Numbered from the stretch's first letter, positions 1 to 10,069 are shown. The stretch: 64,000 bases of DNA from Uranotaenia lowii (GCF_029784155.1 NC_073692.1:274827413-274891412); one strand, 5' to 3'. A program made the numbers and translations. The notes: generated by a model not told the origin, from the sequence alone.

Positions 1-174
1 ATTTTTTGTTAATGTAATTGCAGACTTCCAAAAACTGTTTGAAACACTTAAATATTTAAAGGTTTATAAAAGTAAATCAAAGAAATTATTTGAAACAACC
101 ATTGAAATTTACCATACCGGTCATCGATTTTGCTGAAACTTACTGAAAAACTAAGATTTTTTTTAGTTTCTTTG

Positions 175-314
175 TGAAAATTGTGAAAAAATCCGGGCAA
201 TATCCTGACTTTTTTCACGATATCCGGGCAACCGGGCCGGACCGGACTTTCTCGAAATTTTGCATCAAATATCCGGGCAAACCCGGATAAAACCGGGCAA
301 TCTGGCAAGCTTAG
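175..314. mobile_element. Partial CCGGGC-rich short DNA element
   Basis: The stretch contains repeated CCGGGCAA and ACCCGGAT blocks and finishes with AATCTGGCAAGCTTA. It resembles the complete element at 18002-18384, which has the same CCGGGC blocks and ends in TCTGACAACCT before TA. The left end is not clear and may lie nearer the window edge. The match was made by eye and the element has no coding capacity. Confidence 0.45.
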
Positions 315-898
315 CTTAGAACATAAGGCAAGAAAGAATTTCATGAATTTACAAACTCAAAGAAATTTAAAAAATCATACAAGGTTTTGATACATTTTGA
401 TGTAATATTTCGACTTTTAAAAATTATACGTAAAGAAGCTCAAAACAAAAACTAAGATGGTTTTTGTTTCTTATACATATGAACTTAAGAAATAAAACAT
501 ATTTCAGCTTTTTTGGAGGTTTAATAATGATTATATAGTGGAATAATAGAGTGTTTTTGTGTGCCCCCATCATGTTTGTAAAATGCCTCCATCCTAAAAT
601 AACAGGTTAAATAGAATAAATATATGATTTTTATCATTGAACCTTCAAATCTAAGCCCTGATTAACATCTTAAGAGAGATTTGAAGATCTTAAAACAGAT
701 TTGATAAAGTTTTTCTCATGGATGAACTGCCTTCATAGTGCGGCAACCCTAACTTTTGTTTTATTCCATAAAATTATAATACACATAGATTTTGATAAAA
801 CTTTGGCTTTGTCGTACGGAAATTATTACTTTCTATCAGTTTCAATGAAATTATACGGAAATATTGCCCAAAAACAGGAATTTTGTACAAAACATAAA
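315..898. other. AT-rich, no feature recognised
   Basis: The only reading frame here is a short one at 701-901. It has no family resemblance and the base composition of the surrounding DNA, so it is not called. Confidence 0.5.
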
Positions 899-1124
899 TA
901 GGCGCATTTAGCCCGCACGGTTTGAAGTTCGGCATTTTAGACAACACTTATCATAAAATTGTTTTCTCAAAAACGGAAGAAAATTTTAACATAAAAAGTA
1001 CTCCAATGTATAGAAAACAGATGCCTGCACACGTGTATATAGTTTTTGTACACATATTCGATGTGATATTTGATTAAATCAGTGTTCTGCTTAATAGGCG
1101 CATATAGCCCGCTCCTCCCCTACT
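899..1124. repeat. Repeated GGCGCATWTAGCCCGC motif, probable DNA-element ends
   Basis: The motif TAGGCGCATTTAGCCCGC occurs near 900 and a near-identical TAGGCGCATATAGCCCGC near 1095. The second is followed by TCCTCCCCTA, which matches the inverted end of the TA-flanked GGGG element family seen complete at 10070-10998 and 23797-24697. One copy may mark an element end and the other a subterminal repeat. No duplication could be defined. Confidence 0.35.
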
Positions 1125-1575
1125 TAGAATCGGGTCGCTTACAATTTTCGATCCTCTTTGAGCAAAAAACGTACAAAATTGGTGAAAATTTGTTTTTGTT
1201 GTTTATTGTACTAAACGTTTAGAGCGAAATTTGTGTGCTCTTTTGATGAATTTCTCAACTTTTCAAATACTCCACACAAATTTCTGCAAAGTTTCAAAAT
1301 CAATCGTATCGGCCATTTCTTCCACCACTGCGCAATACCAGATGATATTTTGATTGGATTTGCAAAACTTTTTCAATTTTCTATCGACTATTGCTTATTA
1401 TCTATTGATGGTACGAAATTGTGGGCAGTTAGGGGGGAATATACTTTTTTCAAAAGCATTAATTTTATTCTTCTGGTACCATTCCAATACATTTCGGGTG
1501 TAGTGCAGCTGGCAAGATCGGGCAAGACCTTCACGAGGCCTTCATGTGACAGAATTACCGGCAAAACTCATACAA
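1125..1575. other. No supported gene
   Basis: An open frame of 127 codons spans 1233-1616, but it runs into a G-rich transposon end and shows no domain or codon bias, so I do not regard it as coding. The rest is AT-rich sequence. Confidence 0.45.
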
Positions 1576-1632
1576 AGCAAGGCCGTGCGAACGGGGGGAG
1601 GGGGTTAGGGGTTTAACCCTCCCCCCCTATGG
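1576..1632. mobile_element. G-rich terminal sequence of a DNA element (copy 1)
   Basis: The sequence reads GGCCGTGCGAACGGGGGG followed by a GGGTTTAACCC palindrome and a C-rich run. The same arrangement, GGCCRTAGGAAC then a G-run then GGGTTAAACCCC, occurs at 14934-14985, inverted at 6685-6735, and more weakly at 19540-19580. This identifies a repeated terminal sequence. The body of this copy could not be traced. Confidence 0.45.
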
Positions 1633-2239
1633 AGATTTTTTCCAAGTAAAATTTTTTAACGTAGAACCGAGAAATCACTTGATCTTAAAAGGTGTTAAAT
1701 AGGTGTTAACAAGCAAGTCAGAAATTTTCCTCGCCTCTGGCGGAAATATGTCTTAAATCACCCTAGGCTTGAAACAATTCATTTCAAGACATTAAATATA
1801 AGCCGGTCACGAATTGAAACTTATTTATAATTGTAAGTTTCGATTTGAAATGCAATCAACCTTTTGTATTGAAACTCTAAAATTGGCATACAAAAACCCT
1901 GCCTCGTCTTTAGAACGAATTTTTATTGATAAGTGTAACTAAACAAGTTCAAAGTTTGAAACCAACCATTTTAACTTCAAAATTATTTCATCGAATACTA
2001 ATTTTATACATCAACAAGTTGGAAGTCACTCACAATTGTCATCAGAGTTAGCAATACAAAATCTAAAACCTATTATCCTTTGCTTTATCACTAAAAATTT
2101 TGATCTACTAAAATCGTGCTGATATTATATTCTTCAATACGCTAATTTCAGTTTAAATTTTGTGTTGTTTTTCTTGTTCTTCTGAGCTAGTTTTGACTTG
2201 TTTGGTTGTTCTTTATATAAATTTGACATTTTATTATTA
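1633..2239. other. AT-rich, no feature recognised
   Basis: No open frame, repeat or RNA gene could be supported. Confidence 0.5.
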
Positions 2240-2506
2240 GATTTTGTATTTTAAATAACGTTTAGCTTAGCTTAGCTTAGCTTGATTGACTACTCACATC
2301 CACCTTAAGTCATTGAAACCGAAATGTCATTCAAAATTTGGAATTATACTTTTAAAATGATTTAAAATTCTTGCTTTCCATTGTTCATTCCATCATAATA
2401 GTACTAAAGCATTTCGAATTCTATAACCGCTGGTGTGGCTCAGTAGAATGAATTCTACATCACCAATGGTTGCTACTCCGTGATTTTGTATTTTAAATAA
2501 CGTTTA
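2240..2506 (-). mobile_element. Short retroposon with 25-bp target duplication
   Basis: A perfect 25-bp direct repeat beginning GATTTTGTAT and ending AACGTTTA occurs at 2240-2264 and 2482-2506. The 217 bp between them finish, read on the minus strand, in about four tandem AGCTA units abutting the 2240 repeat. A long exact duplication with a simple-repeat tail at one side is the signature of LINE-machinery insertion, so this is either a SINE or a heavily 5'-truncated LINE 3' end. A weak A-box-like TGGCTCAGTAGA lies near 2436 on the plus strand, but no convincing B box was found. It has no coding capacity. Confidence 0.7.
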
Positions 2507-3379
2507 ACACAAAAACACAACATTTTTAAATCAGGGTTTTAAAATAATTATCAACTTTCCCCAAGACTTCAAGCAATTTTGAGTTCAGTGAAAAAAGTTA
2601 TAGAGATATTTTATTTGTTAACTTTTCCCCATTTTTAAAAGAAGTATTGAACCGAATTGAATTTTAAATATTTTCAAAGCAAAAATCTAATCGTTTTTTT
2701 AGTTTTGAAAAAAATTTGTTCAATGAATTTAATTTTCAAAAACTTTATTTAGTAATGTAAGGAATATTTGTAATGATATCTTTCCGAATTTTTAAAAACT
2801 ATTGAATGAATTAGGTGTAATACCCAAATTAAAGTTCTAAGACAAATTTTGACAAAAGATTCGAGTTATTTGAATGGCTAGACGAGTTTTTTTTTGTAAA
2901 AAAATACTACTTGAATGCGATAAACTCATTTTTTTCAATTTTACATTTTCTTTTAATTTTTAAATAAATTAACCGAATTATAAAATCAAACTATTTAAAT
3001 TTTAAGAAATCTTTTTTATAAGTGTATCTTTGTTTTTTTTTTATTTGAAATTTTTGTGTTCTAAAAACGGAATCTTTTTGTAAGCCTTTGAAACTTCATT
3101 TTTCATAAAAAACATAGTTTCCACGTTCTGTCCTTTGCATGACCCAATATTTCAATTGAAAGCCACAAAATATTCAGAGCTTGAATTTCCAAACTTGAAA
3201 ACCTTCGATGGAAAATTTATAAACGATTGAATAATTTTCTTTACATTAAATCAACTTTATTGAAATGTTTATGTTATCTAATTTTTTGGTATATTATCTT
3301 TTCGCAACAAAATATGGGATTCATTATTTTAAAATAGATTTTATTAATTGATAAATTGATTTTCGGCGATTTCAGTCAC
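2507..3379. other. AT-rich, no feature recognised
   Basis: Very AT-rich sequence with many A and T runs. No open frame of note was seen. Confidence 0.5.
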
Positions 3380-3410
3380 GAAAAAATCATACAACGATTT
3401 TTATTTTTTT

Positions 3411-3450
3411 ATCCGACGTTTCGGCATTTATTATGCCTTTTTCAAGGAGT
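3411..3450 (-). ncRNA. Hammerhead-like motif at the Penelope 3' region
   Basis: On the minus strand CTCCTTGAAAAAGGCAT, a short loop and ATGCCGAAACGTCGG form a small stem (GGCAT/ATGCC) followed by GAAAC and GTC. Penelope elements are known to carry minimal hammerhead ribozymes with this layout. Here the first core box reads CTTGAAA and not CTGANGA, so activity is doubtful. Confidence 0.4.
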
Positions 3451-3764
3451 CTATTAATATAACATTATTAATGATGTGTTTAAAAAGGCGTTACAATATA
3501 TGGTGTACTTACTGAAATTTCTCGTTTTAATTGTCCAAAAAGTTTTTTGAATCTGCTAAACTGTCTAATCGGGAAATGTAAGTCCAGTTGTCTGTGGTGT
3601 ATAACAAAAATATTGTAAGTTGAGCTTTCTACTTGCATGCAATCTTCCTTGGAATCTGTTCTACTTACTATTGATCTGGTTGCGATGGATATAACACTTT
3701 GAAAGTTTTGAAAACGAAAACGGATATAAAAATAATTTTCACTGTTTTTGATGTTGTTTTCCAC

Positions 3765-4259
3765 CTAGCCACTACTGATGTTTGTTGTATTTTGTGTGTT
3801 TGTTGTATTTTGTGTGTTTGATGTATTATTATGTGTATTGGTGTGTTTATGTTTGTTTTTGATGGAGTTGAAAATGCCGGCATAGATGACACTGAACCCT
3901 TCAGTATCAGTCTTCTTATTTACCGTGTTGCCATTCCTCGCGATGTGACACATTTCTAAAGTTTGTAGACCGGAAGTGAAATTGTGACGATCAATTATTC
4001 TCGTGCTGTTCAAATCAAAGGAGTGATCGTGTTTTATGCTGTGATGAAGTAATGCAGTTTGTCCATTCAAATTTGCCATTCGCGCGTCGTCTTTATCCAC
4101 TCCTTCGCTTCGCAGTTTGTCCAATGCCTTTTTGTTCGATTTGTGTCCGCCAATCCTCTCCTTAAGTGTGTTTGTTGTCATTCCAATGTATTGAGAATCG
4201 CAGTCATTGCAAGGTATCGAGTTAACGACGTTCGAAAAATCGTCCTTGTGTACCGGATC
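3765..4259 (-). pseudogene. Penelope-like GIY-YIG endonuclease domain
   Basis: This is the nicking endonuclease domain of the element. Translation continues in the same frame as the upstream RT after one TAA codon, giving NSIPCNDCDSQYIGMTT and then KERIGGHKSN near residues 15-45. The CxxC-like cysteines ahead of YIG and the downstream arginine and histidine fit the Penelope GIY-YIG arrangement. Its last part, from about 3765 to 3860, is a low-complexity NTHNNTSNTQ stretch made by a TGTTGTATTTTGTGTGT repeat, so the true C-terminus is uncertain. Two further small minus-strand frames at 3480-3892 overlap this tail and read like frameshifted remnants. Confidence 0.7.
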
Positions 4260-4850
4260 TTATACTTTCGTAAAAATCTGCTTTATTTTAGAAATCGTTT
4301 TCGTAGCTAACTTTATCGATGAATAGTCTGTTTTTAGAAATTTTCCGATTTTGTCGGTTAATCCACGAATGTACGAGATGGATTTGTATTTGTATTGCTC
4401 AGTTTCAATCAAATCCACTGTCTTTTTACATTTTCGATTGTTAATTAACCTATGTCGCAGTGAAACAGGATAATTGTTTAGTTTGAGATGAGAATCCATT
4501 AGTTCGATTTTGGTTTTCTCATCTACTTTCGGAGATAGTCGATCAACACGACTGATGAAGTTTTTTGCGACGTTAATTTTCTGGTGAAGTGGATGAATTG
4601 ACAAATAATCCAAAAAGCGGTCACTAGCGATCGGTTTTTGATACCAGCTTGTTATTATTGTCTGATCTTCTTGTCGTGTGAGAAGCATGTCGAGAAACGG
4701 TATCTTCCTGTTCACTTCCTTTTCACACGTGAATTGTAGATGTTGATTATAACTGTTAAACTTCTCAACGACGTAATCCAGCTTGGATGGTGGAATAGCT
4801 GTGATAAGATCATCTACATATTTATTTATGAAAGGCAGAGTAAAGTCCAA
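4260..4850 (-). pseudogene. Penelope-like reverse transcriptase, C-terminal part
   Basis: This would be the palm and thumb of the reverse transcriptase that copies element RNA at the insertion site. The frame opens with INKYVDDLITAIP, containing the YVDD catalytic motif near residue 11, followed about 35 residues later by NRKIPFLDMLLTR, a block typical of the Penelope family. The fingers and most of the palm are missing, so the frame begins at a truncation and not at a true start; the first codon is TTG. It ends at an in-frame TAA (4260-4262). The GIY-YIG domain continues in the same frame immediately downstream, so this stop separates two halves of what was one protein. The product would be non-functional. 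Confidence 0.8.
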
Positions 4851-4858
4851 ACTCGATT

Positions 4859-5539
4859 TTATTAATTTTTAATTTATTTTTCGAAATCTGAATTCGGTCA
4901 GTATAATTGAACATTTTGTATTATAAATATATTAAGTTATAATTTCGAACTTTAAAAAAAAAATTTTTTCCTTTATTTTGATTACTGGAATAATTTTAAA
5001 AATAAAAAGGTTTTATCTTTGATTTTGATCTCTTGCGCACTTAAAAAATTTAAATATTTTCTCCTTTTTATCAACAAAAATTCAGTATTTCAACTATTGA
5101 ATATATTTTCCAAAGTTCAAAATGGATATTTTTTCCAAATCGAGAATTCACATTTTAAATTGTGTTTATTTTTTTTTTCAATTCAAAATTTTTTTTATTG
5201 AATTGAATTGATTTGAATTGAAAATGAATAAAATAAATGTCATTATCACTTTTCTAACATTTTAAAATCATCATTTTTAAAATGATCAGACAGTTATATG
5301 AGAATTCAAATTTTTTTTTAATCTGTTGTTCTATTTTATGTACTTATTTTATTTTTGTGCATTAATTTTTATGTCCGAAGCTTAATTCAAAATTTTGATT
5401 CGCATTCTTGTTCTGGTGATTCGGGAATGTTGATTTCAAATTTAAAAACTGAACTGCCTATTGGCTTTTCTGGTTGTTGCTTTTCGATAAATTTGAAATA
5501 AAATAAAAACACTTATTTTGACTTTTCAGCCTACTTTTT
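4859..5539. other. AT-rich, no feature recognised
   Basis: No coding potential or repeat structure beyond simple AT tracts and a short TTGAATTGAATTGA run near 5200. Confidence 0.5.
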
Positions 5540-6735
5540 TCAGCCTGGTGGTTGGTGACTGATTTGAACCTATGATTTTTTTGTCCAACAATGCACGAAT
5601 ACAAAAAAATATATTTGTAACTTTTTGATTATTCATTTTTAAGTACTTTAACTTTGCAAGTATTTTTTTACTACTTTAGAAAATTGGTCTTTAACCTCAA
5701 AGGTGTGCTTAATTCGCTTTCATCTATGGTTAAAATCTTTGAATTTGTTAAGGAGTCTGGTAGATCAAACTTAGTTGATTTGAGCATATAATAAGTTTTT
5801 TTAGGAGAGCCTCTAATTTAAAAAAAAAACTTTTTCTATACTCAAATTAAACAAACCTAATCCTCTATCCTAAAGCTCTTTAGCAAACTCAAAAATTTTA
5901 ACGTTTTGTCTATTGGTTTCTGAAATATAAAATACCGAACTTTCGTGTTTGACGGTTTAGATTTTTTTGCGGTCCTTAATGTGTTCATAATGTTAAACAG
6001 TACACCGAGAAAATATAGAATTTTATGCAGATGTTTTAAGGTGAAGATCAGGTACATGTTTCTTTAAAAGCAAATATTTTTCATAAAGAATCAATTCCAT
6101 AACGAAAATCCTGTGGTTATCTTTTAAAATAAAATTTGGATTTTTTGCATAAAACAAGACTTAAAAATTAACTCAAATTATACTTTTTATTTGTGATTTC
6201 TAGCTGAACTATACTGAACTATAACTATACAAACTTATTTTGATCAAAAATTTGAAATCTGGAAATGGAATTGACAAGCAATTTTAAGTTCATGATCTCT
6301 TGAATTCCTCAACATTTTTTGTTGATTGTTAAATGTGTTTACAAGCTTAATTTTTTTCTGAATTTTGAATCTGCATTTTGAATCTGAATTCCGAACCTGA
6401 ATTCAAAAATTGAGCTTTGAATCTGTATCCGAATTTCTATACGATTTCTTAATGTACAAAAATAATACGATTCGCTAATCTCAATTCCAGATGAGATCAG
6501 ATTTTATAAGCGAAGTCCAGAATGTAGCAGAATTTGAAACTTGGGATAATTTTTTGAGGTTTTGGTATTAGGTTTTAGTCTAGATTGTTACTCTTGATTA
6601 AACTTACTTTATTATCATAATTTGAATCGGAATTTAAAATTTAGAGTGCAACTCTAATACCTCGCTTGCTTTTTTGGATACTCATGGGGGGGTTTAACCC
6701 CCAAAACCTCCCCTCTCCCCGTTCCTACGGCCATG
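5540..6735 (+). mobile_element. Old DNA element with G-rich terminus (copy A)
   Basis: This stretch matches 17815-19580 in inverted orientation at many points. Examples are the TTGATCTACCAGACTC block and the ACTCTTGATTAAAC / TAGTCTAGATTGTTAC block. It ends near 6735 with GGGTTTAACCCCC, a C-run and CGTTCCTACGGCC. Copy B begins, on its minus strand, with GGGCCGTAGGAAG. Together the two copies suggest an element with inverted GGCCGTAGGAAC termini. No transposase remains and divergence is high. Confidence 0.5.
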
Positions 6736-6905
6736 TCCTGAAGACACTTCTCGTTGAAAACTTGTCCTTTTATCCTCACCATGATGGGTTTTCAACGTGG
6801 TTGTGCAGACTTATTTCTCCTGTCTCTCGTTCCATCTTGGATAACTTTTCAACGCGTGATCAAATCTTCACGAATTAATAAACACTAGATGACCTTAATT
6901 TTTTA
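6736..6905. other. Short unassigned segment
   Basis: Slightly less AT-rich than its surroundings. A 70-codon frame ends here, but nothing supports it as a gene. Confidence 0.35.
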
Positions 6906-7030
6906 CACTGATATACGTACCGCGTAAAAAAAACTGTGTAAAAAAAACGTGTTAATTCTCGAAAACCGTGTAAAAAAACCGTGCTAATTGCGGAAAACCG
7001 TGTAAAAAAAGAACTTTAAATTTATGCGGC
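6906..7030. repeat. CCGTGTAA array, left part
   Basis: Degenerate tandem units of AAACCGTGTAAAAAAACC alternating with CCGTGTTAATT. The same array resumes at 7885-7984 and 9394-9420, so one array has been split by the GAGACAT satellite and by the Jockey-like insertion. Confidence 0.75.
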
Positions 7031-7055
7031 TTTGAAACTTGAAACAAAAAGACAT

Positions 7056-7795
7056 GTAACTAGACACTTTAGACCTTAGACATGACACCTGAGACATGAG
7101 ATTTGAGACCTGAAACTTGAGAATTTATACTTAACACATGAGACCTGAGATCTGAGACTTGCGAACTGGTACCTTAGACTTGAGACCTGACAATTGAGAC
7201 ATGCGACCTGAGAACTGATACGTGAGACCTGAGACCTGAGACACAAAACATGAGACCTGAGACATTAGACATGAGACATGAGACCTGAGACCTGAGACAT
7301 GAGACCTGAGACATTAGACATGAGACATGAGACATGAGACATGAGACATGAGACATGAGACATGAGACATTAGACATGAGACATGAGACATTCGACATTA
7401 GACATTAGACATTAGACATGAGACATGAGACATGAGACATGAGACATGAGACATGAGACTTGAGACCTGAGACCTGAGACCTGAGACATGAGACATGAGA
7501 CATTAGACCTGAGACATGAGACATGAGACATGAGACATGAGACATTAGACATTAGACATGAGACATGAGACATGAGACATTGAACATGAGACTTGCGACT
7601 TGAGTTCTCAGACACGAGACATAAGACATTAGACCTGAGACATGAGACCTGAGACCTGAGGCTTGAGACATCAGACATGAGACACGAGACATGAGACTTT
7701 AGACCTGAGACATGGGACTTGAGACCTGAGACCTGAGACATGAGACATGAAACATAACACCTGAGACATTAGACATGAGACATCAGATGAGGGTC
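7056..7795. repeat. Heptanucleotide satellite (GAGACAT/GAGACCT)n
   Basis: About 740 bp built from 7-bp units GAGACAT, GAGACCT and variants such as TAGACAT. Three units equal 21 bp, so the minus-strand frames at 7174-7398 and 7412-7741 read as repeats of MSHVSCL. They are an artefact of the period and not a gene. Units are most regular near 7320-7380 and decay towards both edges. Confidence 0.9.
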
Positions 7796-7884
7796 TCATG
7801 TTTCACGTTCTTAGTCTCAGAGCTAAGATTTTCCCAACTTCAAAAACATTCTAAGTGTTTTCCTTTGGAAAGGACTTAGAATAT

Positions 7885-7984
7885 TTTCTCTCAAAAACCG
7901 TGTTAATTCGCGAAACCGTGTAAAAAAAACCGTGTTAATTTCCGAAAACCGTGTAAAAAAAGCCGTGTAAAAAAAACCGTGTAA
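7885..7984. repeat. CCGTGTAA array, middle part
   Basis: Continuation of the array seen at 6906. It contains CCGTGTTAATT and CCGTGTAAAAAAA units and forms the left flank and probable target of the Jockey-like insertion. Confidence 0.75.
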
Positions 7985-9355
7985 GAGTTTGTCCTCAGCC
8001 TTCATTGGAATCGGACGTACTTTCACGCGCTCCAATACCAATCTTAAAGGCTATTGTTTTTATGTGTAAGAAGATTACAAGTGTTTTGTGCGCGGGATGA
8101 GTCCTTCTCCCGGAGCTCATCCGGATAGGACCATTCCGGAGTGGATGGATCCTCAAGGGATACATGGAAGGTTATACTACATGTTCCTTAAAGCTAAAAA
8201 AGGTTTTGAGCTACCCAAAAATCCGTTCGTCATTGCAAGGTCGATCGAGCAGTACGCGGGACAAATAGAAAGTGGGTACTTTGTGAAGAGTAAAGAATGG
8301 TACGTGTTAAAAATTCGCAGCAAGGATCAAGCCCGGAAAATTTTCACCATGACTACACTAATCGATGGCACGGAAATCGAATTAGGTCGCCATCCGGAAT
8401 TAAACAGCCGAAAATTTGTGGTACGATGCCACGAGGTCGCAGGTATGTCTGAGGAAGAACTTCTGAAAGAGCTGTCGCCGCAAAAAATTTTACATGTGAA
8501 AAGGATAATGAAAAAAACATCTTCTGGACTGGTTGAAACACCGACACTTATACTGACAATAAATTCGACTGTGATTCCGGAATTTATTAATTTTGGATTC
8601 ATACGTCTGAGGACACGTCTTTACTATCCACAACCATTAATATGTCGTCATTGTTTGAAGTATGGACATCCGAAAAACAAATGTCTGACAGAAAAGGTCT
8701 GCATAGTTTGCTCTGGTATCCACAGCAGCGAAACATGTACGGCCAAATCCAAGTTTTGCGCTAACTGCAAAGGAAACCATTCTCCGCTCGACAGAAACTG
8801 CCCAGTATACACGTATGAGACTGCTGTTCTGAAAGTCAAAACCGAACAGAATATAACACTGGAAGCCGCTCGTAGATTAGTAGAAACGCACCACCAAAGT
8901 ATCACCAGCTATGCAGAAATTGTAAAGAACCACAACGAAGTATTCATGCAGCAGAAGAAGAAACAGCAACCGAAAAAGTACATCGCACCGACCGAACCAA
9001 AGCAACAGAAAGACCAACAACAGCAACAACAAATCCAAAAACGAAATCATCACTCGACCGAAAGCATCACACCAACTACAACAGTACACTTGACCGTTTC
9101 ACCGCCCCGCAAGAGATCAACCCCTCAAGCTTCGCCAATCGCCTCTGGTGACGAGGCTGAAGATGACCAACATCAAAACGATACACTTATCAATTCCGAG
9201 ACTCGGAAATTGATCAAAGCAACAAATCGTGTTCCTTCCCCAAACCCTTCCTCCTCATCCCAAAACCTACTCCAACCTCCCCTTAACTCTAAAATGAAAT
9301 TTGACCCTCGGCACAATAATGCTTGTAAAAAGTGAATTGCCTTAATAAATTTTAG

Positions 9356-9393
<38 letters not shown>
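7985..9393 (+). mobile_element. Gag-only Jockey-like retroposon with poly-A tail
   Basis: The insertion has a roughly 110-bp leader, one long open frame (8097-9335), a 24-bp trailer with an AATAAA-like TAATAAATT, and a 34-A tail at 9360-9393. CCGTGTAA preceded by A residues flanks both sides (7977-7984 and 9394-9401) and is probably the target duplication, although the surrounding array also contains this motif. No ORF2 is present. It is therefore either a non-autonomous gag-only element or an element whose second ORF was lost before insertion. Confidence 0.75.
8097..9335 (+). CDS. Jockey-clade ORF1 (Gag-like) zinc-knuckle protein
   Basis: This is an RNA-binding nucleocapsid-like protein that would package element RNA. 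It is 412 residues from the ATG at 8097; a GTG nine bases upstream is in frame, but ATG is preferred. Three CCHC knuckles lie at about residues 183-235: CRHCLKYGHPKNKC, CIVCSGIHSSETC and CANCKGNHSPLDRNC. Ahead of them is the conserved region of Jockey Gag proteins, with GFIRLRTRLYYPQPLICRHC leading into the first knuckle. The C-terminal third is low-complexity, rich in Gln and Lys, then Pro and Ser. The frame is unbroken, which argues for recent activity or trans-mobilisation. A poly-A tail follows 24 bp after the stop and no RT is encoded. Confidence 0.85.
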   Translation: MSPSPGAHPDRTIPEWMDPQGIHGRLYYMFLKAKKGFELPKNPFVIARSIEQYAGQIESGYFVKSKEWYVLKIRSKDQARKIFTMTTLIDGTEIELGRHPELNSRKFVVRCHEVAGMSEEELLKELSPQKILHVKRIMKKTSSGLVETPTLILTINSTVIPEFINFGFIRLRTRLYYPQPLICRHCLKYGHPKNKCLTEKVCIVCSGIHSSETCTAKSKFCANCKGNHSPLDRNCPVYTYETAVLKVKTEQNITLEAARRLVETHHQSITSYAEIVKNHNEVFMQQKKKQQPKKYIAPTEPKQQKDQQQQQQIQKRNHHSTESITPTTTVHLTVSPPRKRSTPQASPIASGDEAEDDQHQNDTLINSETRKLIKATNRVPSPNPSSSSQNLLQPPLNSKMKFDPRHNNACKK

Positions 9394-9395
<2 letters not shown>

Positions 9396-9420
9396 GTGTA
9401 AAAAAACCGCTTAAAAAAAA
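9394..9420. repeat. CCGTGTAA array, right remnant
   Basis: CCGTGTAAAAAAACCGCTTAA immediately follows the poly-A tail and matches the array on the other side of the insertion. Confidence 0.65.
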
Positions 9421-9584
9421 CCTAGGTGTACTTGGTTGTGGCCTTATGCAGAACATTGTAATTATTAAAATACTATTTAACCAAACCTCATATGCAATGG
9501 TGGTAAAAGTAAAATAATAGTTAATGCAGGTCATCTTATTCTTAGAAGTATTCAAGGTTTATTTTTAATCGATTGTCATACAAA

Positions 9585-9776
9585 TACGCAACACAATGCT
9601 ATTGAATTGTTTTTAAATTTTGATATTCCAGTGTAGAAATGTAAAAAAAAATGGATTTTGGAATGTGGAGAGCTTAGGAGAACTCCACAGTCCTCCAAAT
9701 TCATAAAATTCATAAACATAAAACTTTAAATGAAATTTCAAAATTTAAAAACAAATCAATAGCATTGTGTTGCGTA
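9585..9776. repeat. Short foldback with 46-bp arms
   Basis: TACGCAACACAATGCTATTG begins the left arm (9585-9630) and its reverse complement ends the right arm (9731-9776). About 42 of 46 positions appear to pair. The 100-bp loop contains a second small palindrome around GTGGAGAGCTTAGGAG. It may be a tiny MITE. Confidence 0.6.
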
Positions 9777-10067
9777 TCTCCAAAAACCTATGAGTTTGGA
9801 GGAAAGGCGTAATCGTCTCCATAAATCTGCGCATGGTTACAGTGCAAATAACGAATCCGAAATACCATATGACTCAACTCAAATTTAGGATTGCATGTTT
9901 CTGTATACAGGTACACAATTTGGGTAAGCAACAACATCTTTGTCCATCCTCCTCGCTAATTATATCGCAACCACCTGGAACAAATATGTAGCTAGGAACG
10001 GAAAACGGAAGCATAATACAATTTTGAACAACCAGTAGCGAATAGCAGCAAGCAGCACTCGAGATGG
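9777..10067. other. Unassigned sequence
   Basis: Moderate GC content and no open frame with support. The 63-codon minus frame overlaps the neighbouring transposon and is rejected. Confidence 0.4.
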
Positions 10068-10069
10068 TA

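Larger units (their letters stand above)
3380..4858 (-). mobile_element. Penelope-like element, 5'-truncated
   Basis: On the minus strand the order is C-terminal reverse transcriptase, GIY-YIG endonuclease and a 3' region carrying CCGAAACGTCGG. Penelope-like elements are the retroelements that combine an RT of this type with a C-terminal GIY-YIG domain. Only the RT from the YVDD motif onward survives, so at least the first half of the ORF is missing. The boundary near 4858 abuts AT-rich DNA. No duplication was resolved. Confidence 0.8.

Noticed and set aside
1233..1616. 127-codon plus-strand frame
   Set aside because: It ends inside a transposon terminus and has no domain or codon signature.
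2261..2280. TTAGC repeats as telomeric DNA
   Set aside because: Insect telomere repeats are TTAGG; the four units are the tail of a short retroposon with a target duplication.
7174..7741. Two minus-strand frames with MSHVSCL repeats
   Set aside because: They are a translation of a 7-bp satellite, which is automatically open in this frame.
6906..9420. Arrays of repeats with spacers considered as a CRISPR array
   Set aside because: Units are contiguous or degenerate, spacers are not unique, and the context is eukaryotic.
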